From the NCBI RefSeq assembly GCF_011397635.1, contig NC_064763.1, positions 22,767,437-22,831,436 of the forward strand: a stretch of 64,000 nucleotides of DNA. The letters are read 5' to 3'. Source of the stretch: Epinephelus fuscoguttatus (Eukaryota > Chordata > Actinopteri > Perciformes > Serranidae). Below are positions 23,101 to 35,100 of the stretch, piece after piece. The translations under genes were made by a program, and so were the position numbers. Below the pieces are notes generated by a model. The model saw nothing but the letters and a program-made list of their open reading frames with translations, searched no databases and was not told the origin of the DNA. Numbering within the stretch: position 1 is the first letter of the stretch; each line of letters starts with the position of its first letter.

Positions 23101-26100
23101 GTGGGAACTTTTGCTGAGCATTTTTTGTTTTTTCTGACATTTTTCGGTTAAAATATTAATCATTTAAATTCTCAAGTGATTCATTGATAAGGAGAATACT
23201 TGTTAGTTGCAGCAGTAAACACGGTGATGGCTGTAAATTGTGTCATAGTATGAGCAGAAACAAACCTGCTGACCTTCACCTGTGATTTGTTTCTTTACAG
23301 ACATGGACATCTCGTTGCTTGATGAAATACTACGCGACTGTGGCGGCCTCCTCCTCTGTGGTGAAGAGTCAGGACACAGTGGAGAGGATCGAGAGGAGGG
23401 TGCTGGACTCCAACCCCATCATGGAGGCTTTTGGTAACTGATAACTGATCGCTGGTGTCTGGATAATGTGATAATAACTACTGTGGACAGTCACTCAGTC
23501 AACACTTTGTCCTCCGTGTAGGCAACGCCTGTACGCTACGGAACAACAACAGCAGTCGCTTTGGAAAGTACATCCAGCTCCAGCTAGACAGGTACTTACA
23601 GCTGATTCTTCTTCATCATGTGAGCTTGCTGATGGTCAGTTTGTTTAACGTGTTACTTTCACATGAAGGAATCAGCTGCTGGTGGGGGCGTCTGTGCAGA
23701 CGTACTTGCTGGAGAAGACCAGGGTGGCCTGTCAGCCAGATAACGAGAGGAACTTCCACATCTTTTACCAGGTGAGAGCTGCACAAAACCTCATTTTAAT
23801 ATTAACACAATGATACGTACAGCAGGTGTAAATGCTGATGTTTGTTTTTCAGATGATGAAAGGAGCCACGGATGAGCAGAGGAAGGAGTGGAAGATGCCA
23901 GGTGACCAAAGTTTTGCGTGGCTGCCGAACTCTGAAAAAACTGTTGAAGGTTTGTACCTCTGTGTGACTTGTGTGATATTGTGATGGGCGGTTTGGCGTG
24001 CCGTCTGCAGTGATGGAGGCGCTGTGCCAGAAGGCAAAGCTTTCGATTTACTGGTCCATCGACACCTATGGTTATGAGCTCTGGGTAGTGACTGAAAGAA
24101 TGAGGTTGCAGATACAAGCAGCCAAAACAAGTTTCCTCCGTGGGGTGTCTGAGCTCAGCCTTACAGATAGGGTACAGAGCTCAGACATCCACAGGGAGCT
24201 CGGCATAGAGCTGCTGCTCCTTCGTGTCAAAAGGGGTCAATTGAGGTGGTTCGGGCTTCTGAACAGAATGCCTCCTGGGCACCTCCTGTTGGAGGTGTTC
24301 CTGGCATGTCCCACTGGTAGGAGGCCCTGGGGCAGACCCAGAACCCACCAGAGGGATGACATATATCATCTGGCCTGGTAGAGCCTTGGGGTCCCCCAGG
24401 AGGAGCTGGAAAGCGTTGCTGTGGAGAGGGACATTTGGGGTGCTTTGCTCAGCCTGCTGCCCCCATGACCTGGCTTGGGATAAACGGCTGAAAATGGATG
24501 GATGGATGGATTTTTGTGATCGTCACCTATAACTACTCTTCATTTTATGTTTTACAGAGGACTGTTTTCACGAGACCATCGAGGCGATGGTTCATCTGGG
24601 CATTAATGAAGAAAGGCAGAAACAAATATTCAGGGTAAGGTACTCGTCATAAATTTAACCCGCTGTATTTAGCATTTCTAAACCCCATGAACATTTCTTT
24701 TATTATCTTTAATTAATTTCTCTGCCTGTTGTGATGCCTTACAGATATTAGCAGGGATTCTGCAGCTGGGCAACTTCAATTTCTCCTCTTCAACGAGTGA
24801 ATCCCAACCTTGTGACCTCGACGAACAGTCCAAAGGTATTGGATATTATTATTATTTATCAAGAATATTTTTATTCAATTGTAACAGGTTTACGTAATGC
24901 ATATTCACAACAGGTATCAAACATTAAAACCAGTGGTGGGTGAAGTGAATAACATTGATCATCTTGTTACAGTAAAATGTTCTGCTGCTAAACCTCCTGG
25001 CATTCATGTGGATGCTACTTGATGTGCTCCACCCACCAAAACTCTGTTGCAGACAAAATAAACTCATGGCAACGGCACTTGTCAATGGCAATGCCCCCCA
25101 GCAAGACAGTGCACCATGCCACATCATAAAAACTGCTCAGGAATGACCTGAGGAACAGGACAAAGAGCTCAAGGCGTTGACCTTACCTCCAAATACCCCA
25201 GATCCCAACCTGATTGAACATTTGAGGAACGTGCTGGTACCTCAGAGGTACCCCTGATCCATGGTATATGCTCCTTGGTCCGGACTTGACTCTGACCTGT
25301 CAAGGAATGGACACAGGACCTCTGGAGGGTGTCCCTTGGTGTCTGGCACCAGAGCGTTAGCTTCAGATCTTTTGAGTCCTGTGCGTTGTGAGGTGGGGTA
25401 CCAGCATGTCCCACAGATGTTTGATCAGATGGGGATCCAGGGAATTTGAAGAACAGATTGACGCTTTTAGCACTTTGTCACCTTCCATGGGTCATTCCTA
25501 AGCAGTTTTTGTGGCGGAGCGTGGTGTATTGTCCTGCTGGGGGGGCCACTTCTTCTGAGGAGTGCCGTTGCCATAAGGGGGGAGTACATGGTCTGCACTG
25601 GTGGGTGGAGCATGTCAGGTGGCATCCACGTGAATCTCAGAGCCAAAGGTTTCCCAACAGTACATCACATTGCAACAAGATGATCAGTGTTGTTCACTTC
25701 ACCTGTCAGTGGTTTTAATGTTTTGGCTGATCGATGTAAATGACAAGGAACAAAGCAAGAAATCCAATCCCAATCTTCCCCATGTCACTAACCCCAAATA
25801 ACAGCTGGAATACTGTCAATAGGACGGTTCTCCATCTGTCGAGCTGTCGAATTAAGATTAGATAGATAGAAAAGTAAGAAGGAGCACGGGGAAGGTAGAG
25901 CCAAGCAGAGACGTCTGTCCAGACTGAGCTCTCCTCCACTGGACCGGGCTGTACACTCTGCATTCCCCACTGCTTTTACTCCCTTTAGATGTTGATGCTG
26001 ACGTTATTTCAGGGCCCAAGTGGTGTCTCTTAATCCTGCGCTACAGAGGGCTTTAATGGCCTGACATTGGGCTTGCCCTCGAATTCCCATTCCCTTAAGC

Positions 26101-29100
26101 AGCCTGGTAGTTGACTTGCCCATGAAGCCTCTGCAGCCAATTTCAACTGGGAAGACCTTTTCTTTCCAGGCACATTGCTAAGCGTCTGCGCACTTAGGGC
26201 TCTTGCATTTGTAGGCCTCCTCCACAGCATCCTCCCTGGGCATAGAGAGCTCTATTTTGTAGACAAGGCGCAGTGAGTAGGACCAAAGCACGAGTTCTGG
26301 TCTGAAGTTATAAGAGGCAATCTCAGATAGGAAGCTTAGCCGCTGATTCAGATCTGCCAATAACCTCTGGTCACGTGCCTCTCCTAGCTGGCTGGTGCCT
26401 GATTTTACTGGACAGGCCATGGATTGAGTCACACGTTCACAGACAAACTTTCTTGTAAATGCGGGATGGGATGATGCAGGAGGGCATTGACACACTTCAA
26501 CACCTGACTGTGCTGTGTGCTGCTAGGTGTGACGACTTTGTGTCAGGCTTGTCTCGCAGCCAACAAGAATGTGTTTTAGGTTTGCTGGAGACGTGCAGAG
26601 GGGACATGTAGGGCCACTGGCTGAGGTTCTTTGGAGATGGCAGGTTGTTGTTAATGAAAAAGAGGAAACTAAAATGTAGTTTAAACAAAAAATAAAGTTT
26701 TTTTATTTTTATGTTTTTTCAAACATGAACAACGTAGTTAACAGCCTTCCTTTCCTGCCTGTGTCTCAGACTTCTTGCAGAGGGCTGCTGAGCTGCTGTG
26801 TGTCCCAGCTGAGGAGCTTCAGGCCTGTCTAAGAGTGAGGACGTTGAAGGCGGGGAAGCAGAGTGTGCTGAAGCCCTGTTCCCAGGCAGAGTGCAGCATG
26901 AGGAGAGACTGCCTCGCCAAGGTCATCTACGCCCAGTAAGAACCAGGATTTGATCGTCAGATAACAGCAGTGTGATAATATTTTGCGGAAAGGAGGAAGG
27001 AGACCGGCCGTGCAGGAACTTGTTTTTGTCTCTGTTGTCGTCAAACACTCCACATAAACACTCAAATGTGAAACCATCACGTTCGTCTGTTTACAATAAA
27101 CAGTGTCTGTTAATCACTCTTTATATTTACAGTTCTTATAGGCTCTCTCTTAGAGGAGGATTAAGAGTTTGTGTCTTTTTCCCAACAGATTATTTGAATG
27201 GCTGGTGACGTTCATCAACAACAGCATATGTGCAGACAAATCCATGTGGTGCAACTTCATAGGTAAAAAAACTGTCATTGAATATAAATATATTAGTAAT
27301 ATTTTCCCCAGTTTCTTTTCATCAGAAGGGTTTACTGCTAAGTAGAATTTAACATTCAAGGAATTTGCTTTGGTGTTTTGATAACAATAATAATAACACA
27401 TTTTATTTTTAGGCACCTTTCAAAGCACTCAAGGGCACCTTATGAGACACAGTGTAACAAAACAACAAGCAGTGTATCCATAGATCATAAAATCAAACAA
27501 CAATTCCGTAATATGCAATAAAAGCTCATGAAACAACTAAACAAAAATCATAATTATAAATGGTATAAAACCATCATCAGTCTCAATGTGTGTCACCATT
27601 AAATTTGGTGTATAATGATAAAAGTCCATTAAATTAACATTAACATAGAATAGAAAAAACTACAATACAAATATGACAAAAGTACTTTAGAACAAGTAGT
27701 TTGTTCAGAAATGTCAAAAATCACAGTGTGAAGTATAATTAGAATATGTGCAATGTACAGAGATAACAGTCTAAAAGATTTATGTAACTCTTCTCAACAT
27801 TATGGCACAGAGAAAGAAGAATAGGAATTTAAATAAACAAATACAGTGGTGGAAAAAAGTTTTCGGACACCCCATGCATTTGTGAAATATTGCATTAAGA
27901 ATCACTCTTAGGTCTTCAAGTGCAATTTCTTTTAGTACAGTCACAGCCAAAATACTAAATAAATCCTAAAAAAGCCATTAAAAACTTAAAATTGATTGGT
28001 TCCATAAAAATACATAAGAAATTTTGAGTATTGGGTCATTTTGGTACCAGTGATGAAGGTCGTTCTTTTTATTAAAAGACACAATTTTTGTTGCCAAGCT
28101 TCGTGTCCAAATAAAGCCAGCACATTTGAAAGTTCTTCAGACACAAAAATGGCTAAAACAAGGAACCTAACACAGGAAACACGCCTGAAGATAAAGATTC
28201 TCAGCCAGGAAGGGTACAGCTGCCGCCAGATAGCCAGGAAGTGCAGATGCAGTCCTTCAGCAGTTGGATACACTCTGCAGAAATACAGACGAACCAACAG
28301 CTTGGAAGACAAACCAAAATCTGGGCGTCCAAGGGTTTCTTCAGCAAGAAATGACCGCATCCTGATCCGCATGTGCAGGCAAAACCACCAAATGACATCA
28401 CAGGAGCTTCAGCAGCAGTGGTCAAACCAAACTGGTGTCCAGTGTTCCACCCGCACTGTACGTGGCCGACTTAAAGATCATGGCTTAAGGTCCTACAAGG
28501 CTATCAAGAAGCCTCTGATCAATGAGAGACAGAGGTTAGCCCGGCGTCGGTGGGCCCAGGCACACAAGAACTGGACAACCAGGAATTGGAAGAAGATTTT
28601 GTGGTCAGATGAGTCCAGTTTCCAGCTTTATCTTCCTCCTACTAATGTGAGGGTGCACGAGAAGGCCAGGCGACATTATCTCCAGCATGTACAGTACCTA
28701 CTGTCAAGCATGGTGGAGGCAGTATCATGGTTTGGGGATGCATGAGTGCTGCTGGTGTTGGTCATCTCACTGTCTGTGATGGCATATTGAACTCTACCAA
28801 GTATTGTACCATTCTCCAAACCCACATGCTCCCTTCTGCACGTGCACTGTTCCGTCGAGGTAAAAACTGGATGTTTCAACAAGATAATGCCCCTTGCCAC
28901 ACATCCAAGGCCAGTAGAACTTGGCTGCAGGAGCACAGTATCCAGGTCTTAGAGTGGCCAGCTCAATCCCCGGACATGAGCCCCATTGAAAATCTGTGGT
29001 GGATTATCAAAAGGTCTGTTTCAAAGCATAAACCAAAGAATTTAGAAGAAAAAGAAAGCAGTAATTCAAGAAGAATGGGACAAGATTACCCCTCAACAGT

Positions 29101-32100
29101 GTGAAAGGCTCGTGGGGAACATGCCAGCCAGGATTAGAGCTCTACTACGTGCCAATGGCAGGACTACTAAATATTAATTTGATGATGTGATGGTTTATTT
29201 ATTTTTTGTTCAGTTTTGAACACATTCTGTGTTATTTGTTGACTTTGATACCGACAATGTTGAGAACTCACATATTGAAACTGTCAAGAATTTAGTTTTG
29301 TTAGTTTTTCTTGTAAACAATGAACAAAAAAATATAATTTGTATTTGTTAGTATCTGTCTAATGCAGCCACACCTTTTGAAACACAAAAAAGATTTTTCT
29401 ACAAATATTTCATGATAATATTTGAGATTGTGTAAAATTTTAAGGGTGTCCGAAAACTTTTTTCCACCACTGTATATAAATAATTTTTTTTAAAAAACGG
29501 ATTTAAAACAACTTCAATAATATAAAATTCTAGTAATAATAACTATATTTATAAAGCCAAATTTGTTTTTAATAATTTTAAGTAAATTTGCTGCCCTAAA
29601 AAACAAGAAAATTATATATAAAAATGAAAAAAAAAAGATAATGATGAACATTATTTTTCTTCTTTCTTTTTTCTTTCACAGTTTCATTACTGTTTTTAAC
29701 AATAATAAATTTAAGAGTCTTGATTTATTTTTTAAATTCACATAAAAATCCAGAGAGACTGGGGTCAACTTTTTTTTTTGTCACTGATGTATGTGAAAGA
29801 TAACATATAATCAATAACTTTATAATGAATTCATAATGATATTTATCATATTTAAAATGTATGACATTTTTCACACATAATAATTTGTTTGATGTTAACT
29901 GTGATATTTTGAAAATGAAATATTGATATCATGATAATGATACTGAGTAAATAATCCAGCATCTCTTAAACCATTTCAGTTTCTTTCCGCTCTCACTTTG
30001 CCTCCCTCTTCACCTACCTGCACTTGAATTTTGAGTGTAATTTGTAAGAGAGAAAAAAAAACCCCACAATAATTATTATCATTTTCAATTTTTTATATGA
30101 ATATCATGATAATATCATTATTGTGAATTCTTTTGACCATGACATTGATGTAGTGAAAACCTGATATCGTGCCAGCCCTAATACAATGTTAAATGCTTGT
30201 TCATCAGTTAAAATTACTTTTGTTTTCAGTATCTAAGAATTTGGAGTAATTTCGATTTGTTGCTTATTAAATATTGTGGGCTCTAGTTTCGCAGACAGGC
30301 GAGGCGGGGCGCAGCGCACCTGCGCTTCGCCAACTGGGTGTGGCCAGGCGGATTTTGCAAGTTTGGCACACCGTGTGCGCTGGCGCAGCTACTCGTCTTT
30401 CCCACCTCCGTCCCTCCTACCTGCGCAAGTCGGAAAGAGGGAGGAGAGAATGCGTGGAGTGGGTTTTACACACATCACACCAATCAAATGAGCCCCTCTC
30501 CTCGCCCTTAAATGCGCCTGCTGAGGCGTAATGAGAGTTTACTCAATTCGCCATGGCGGAAGAGAGCAGCAGCATCAGACGGTCAAACTTCTTCCAGGAG
30601 GAAACTGATGTTTTGGTCCGGGAGGGCTGCTCGCAGTGTCCGAATATATGGAACTGCGAGCAGACCTCCACGGGCTGATGATGCAAAGGTAGCCTGGGAG
30701 GAGGTCACCACAATTGTAAATCAATGTTGCGTTTCTCTCTTGCGTGCGCTCTCTCTTTCTCTCTCGCAGTCTCACTCTGTTTCTTTTCTTTTGGCTTTTC
30801 TAAGATGATAGATGCTGAATATACACTCCCTATCTGATGCTGTGGCTGTTTGTGGTTGGCTGAGAGGGATGTGAACTCAATAGTTTGCAGCTGTGTTTAT
30901 CAAATCAGGTTGGGTTTCCATTACGCATGCCAAACGTGCCAAACGGTGCCAATCCCCTTTGATCTGACATCAGATGTGAGGGGACAGTCGATATAGAGAT
31001 ACATTTATGTGCTGATTGCAGATAGTTGTATTGAATAGTGTTTTTTGGGGGGTATTTATTGCATTGGCCTCCCTGCGCTGCGCCGGGAAACTAGAGCCCT
31101 GTGTGTGATTTAGCTGTGTGCGGCTTTACTCTTATTGGTCAAACAAAATTCATATGTTACTCGTCCTGCCTACTGCCAATCAGTACCTTTAATTAAAATG
31201 CTTTTCCTCTCTGAGTAATTTTCCATCTTTCATAGACTGTATCACTGTTAATGTAACTCACAGAGACTCATGTTAACGTCCTCTCCTCTCTGTGATCTGC
31301 AGGAGTTCTGGATGTGTACGGCTTCGAGTGTTTCCAGATCAATAACCTGGAGCAGCTGTGCATCAACTACGCCAACGAGAAGCTGCAGCAGCACTTTGTG
31401 GCTCATTACCTCAGAGCTCAGCAGGTATCAGTTTCCATGCAGAGATCTCAGGAGAGACGCTGTTTCTCTGCTGGCCTCAGACATCCAGGAGGCTTCGTGA
31501 AACCCCTGCAGATCATAATATTCATGTTTGTTTTCCCAGGAGGAATACGTGGCTGAGGGGTTGGCGTGGTCCTTCGTCAAATACCAAGACAATCAGAGCT
31601 GTCTGGATCTTATAGAGGGAAGCCCCGTCAGTGTGTTCTCTCTTCTTAATGAGGTAATTTACTTGTTGTTAATTGTCCTCCACTCCTTTTAAGCCTTTGT
31701 TTCCATGTGATCGTTCTCTTGCTTAATCATTGATTTATCATTAAGTACATGTATCTGTAGTATCTGGATGATGACAACTTTTTCCGCACCTGTCCTAAAG
31801 GAGAGTCGTCTGAATCGAGTCTCCGACGCGAAGACGTTCAGGGTTCGTTTGGAGAAGGAGCTCTGTGATAACGCCAACATCAGCTGGGACAAGTTCAGCA
31901 AGGAGCCTCACTTCACTGTGGCGCATTACGCCGGCAAAGTCAACTACCAGATCCAGGGGATGGTGGAGAAAAACAAGGTGTGGAAGACTACCATCACACT
32001 AATATCTTTTTTAATTTAAAACTGTCTCAAAGTGAATGTCTCAGTTTTAGGGGTTCCAAAACAGCGGAGCAGTGTGGGGGCAAGGTGAAACGTAGCAAAC

Positions 32101-35100
32101 GTTATGTGTTTTAAAAGAAAACATATCAGTGTGGATGTAGCCTAAGACAAACTTTAGAAAGTTGACCACAGGTCCACCCACTCATCTCGTTCTTGACTCT
32201 GTGTTTTAGGACCCAGTGCCACCAGAGCTAATCGACCTGCTCCAGAAGTCTGATGACCCGCTGCTTCAACAGATCTTCACCGACAAGGAAACCGAGAACC
32301 CAACGTCCAAGGGGCTCAGTAAAGTCACTGTGGTCTCCAAGTTCAAGGTGCGAGAGCCAACTGAAGCCTCTGTCCACACGGTTATAGTAGCTTGTTGGGG
32401 ACCGTAGCATCACAGCACTGATGATGTTAATGTCTGATTGTAGAACTCTCTGGAGAGCCTGATGAAGATCTTGCACACCACCACTCCTCACTACACCCGC
32501 TGCATCAAACCCAACCCAGAGTGCAAACCGCTGACCTTCAAAAAGGAGGAGGTGGGTGTTCTCTTTAACAGCACTGACAACGAGAGGCAGTGCTTTCTAT
32601 TTTTACAAAATGCTTTAATGGATATTTCCTGTCTGCTGTCAGGTCATCATGCAGCTGGAGGCCTGTGGGATCGTGGAGACGATTCATATCAGTGCTGCTG
32701 GCTTCCCAATAAGGTAAAACATTTTCCTTTGTTAACTCCTAATCTTAAAGGGTAACTTAAGTGTTTTACAACCTGGACCCTTCTTTCCTGTTTTGTGTCT
32801 AAGTGGGAACAACTGCAATACATGCTGCAGTGTCACCACCCAAGACATGTTCTTGTTCATCAGTGTACATTCACTAAGTTCTTGCTTTTGTTATTGACAG
32901 GCTCATATTGTTATCTTAATTGTCTGACAACATTATGGGAAGGATCCCTACAGAGACAGACCTTTTTGTTAGAGAATAAGATCCTTTTTGTTTAACAAGA
33001 ATAAGCCCCAAAATTGCTATCACCAAACCCACCAGACTATACATGCTAAAATGATTATCATTAGAAGTTAGAAGTTTGTGAGAAAAGAATCTTTGTAAAG
33101 TGCACATTAGATTTGTGAGTTTACTTAAGTTAGAACCATTTAATTTACTTAAATGGAGTCTAGTGACTTTGGCAATGGCAATTTTGGAGATGTCACTGGT
33201 TACACTAAAAAGATTTTACTCATAAACAAAAAGGTCTATCTCTGTAGGGATCCTTTCCATAAATGTTGTCAGACACTTGAATAAAAAAAATCTGATCCTG
33301 TCAGTGACAAATAAAGAGTGTTTTACGATGATAGAATTATTGTTTATTTAATTATTGTCATAAATTATTGTCTATTTAAATGGAGTCTGGTGATAGACCT
33401 TTTTGTTAGAGAGTAAGATCCTTTTTATTTAATCAGAAACAGCCCTGAAATCCCTGTTGCCAAACCCACCAGACTCCAGTTGATCAAAGTCAAAAGACAC
33501 AAAATAAAACCCACAAAAACTGTCCTGGTTCATCTTTTCACTGTCCCAACAATCACCAGCTCTGGTTTGGTTGAAATAAACACTTAACTCACTCAGTTTC
33601 ATATGATAATATGCTGACACTATACACGCTAAAATTACAATTTATTTAAATAGAGTCTGGTGTGTTTGGTAGTAGCAGCATGAACATGCCCCGAGTGATT
33701 ACATTGCAGCCTGTTTTGCAGCTGCCGGCTGCAGAGTTCTCACTCAATACTGGACCAGTTTCAAAAAATTGTTGTTCTCATTCGTCACTTGGACAGAAAA
33801 AATGGGAAAATAGGGTCCAGGCTGGAAAATATCAAAGTTATTCTTTAATGTTTTGTTCTTTCTCTTTGATTTCGATTGACTTTTAATTTCTGTTGTACAG
33901 AATTCCTTTCCAAGGCTTCATGCAGCGTTACGGTCTGATTCTAAAACATTCAAATTTCAAGTCAGGAAGTCATCATGTTGGTAAGTACAGTTTCTTGCGG
34001 GATCAATTTATGGTCAATTTTGGCATGTTTCCTGTGGACAAAGAGTGATTTTATTTCCTCTCTTCAGGTCTGCTGGTTTATTCACCTTTTCCTTCGTTAG
34101 CCCTCTTAGTAACTGTGATCCTCAGCTCTCTGCTGTCCTGGGAACTTTTCCATTTGGTGTATAAAACAAGACTTTCTAACAAAATTTGCAACTTCTTATG
34201 AACTTTCCAGGTAAATGCATGCACCTCTGACTTTCAGAGCTTGCCTTGCATGTCGTTGCATGTTTCATTACTCATTCCTGATCAGTGCATGCTTCAACTA
34301 AAGTTCAGCTAAACATGCAATGTTGCTCTGTCAGTCTGTCTGCCTCTTCGTTCCAGACTTGAATGTGTCAACAACTACTGGATGTAACTTAATGACTGTA
34401 GTGATCACCTGACTTGTCGTGTAGCACCACCATGAGGCAGACATTCGAGGGTTTTGATGAAACTAGTGCAGATTGTTTGGCCTGTGGTATCGCTGATTGC
34501 AGCTTTCTACAGAACTGCTCATACAAATGACTTCACACTTGACACTGTGCTTACTTTGTAACACACCTGAGCCCCAAACAGCTATATAAACTAAGCACAA
34601 AAAGTAAGGAAATTTGTGTTTGGTAGATTATTTCTTTGTTGTAACAATGCTTCTTGGCCACCAAACAAGAGTCAACAGCAAAAAAAGCTGTTTGGCATTG
34701 GCAGAGAAGATTTGGCAAATTTTTCATGGACACAACCCACATACTCAGCTCTGCTGCTCATCCCACAAACGCATGTTCCTTAAAAATGTGGCACCATTAA
34801 AAGGGAAATAAACTGGCTTTCAGCAGTATAAGATTCATTGCCAAGAAGCATTGTTACAACAAAGAAATAATCTACCAAACACAAATTTCCTTACTTTTTG
34901 TGCTTAGTTTAATATGGTGAACATGGTAAACATTACACCTGCTAAATATAAGCATGTTAACGTTGTTGTTAGCATTTAGCCTCATAAAGCCACTAGCATG
35001 TCTCTTGTTGTATAAATGTTTGAGGAACCTGCTGCTGAATATCATCAGTGTCTGTGCAAACTGTGCTGTTGATTCTGATGGATTTCTCTGTGCTCTCACG

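Noticed and set aside
23998-24381. 127-codon open frame in myo19 intron 8
   Set aside because: Matches a retrotransposon C-terminus, not a myosin exon or independent gene.
30150-30181. Possible hAT end (ATCGTGCCAGCCCTA)
   Set aside because: Resembles a MITE terminus, but I could not find a matching inverted end or target duplication upstream.
31761-31800. Alternative upstream acceptor for myo19 exon 15 (TGTAG at 31756-31760)
   Set aside because: It puts the exon out of frame; the acceptor CCTAAAG at 31800 keeps phase 0 and restores the conserved ESRLNR reading.
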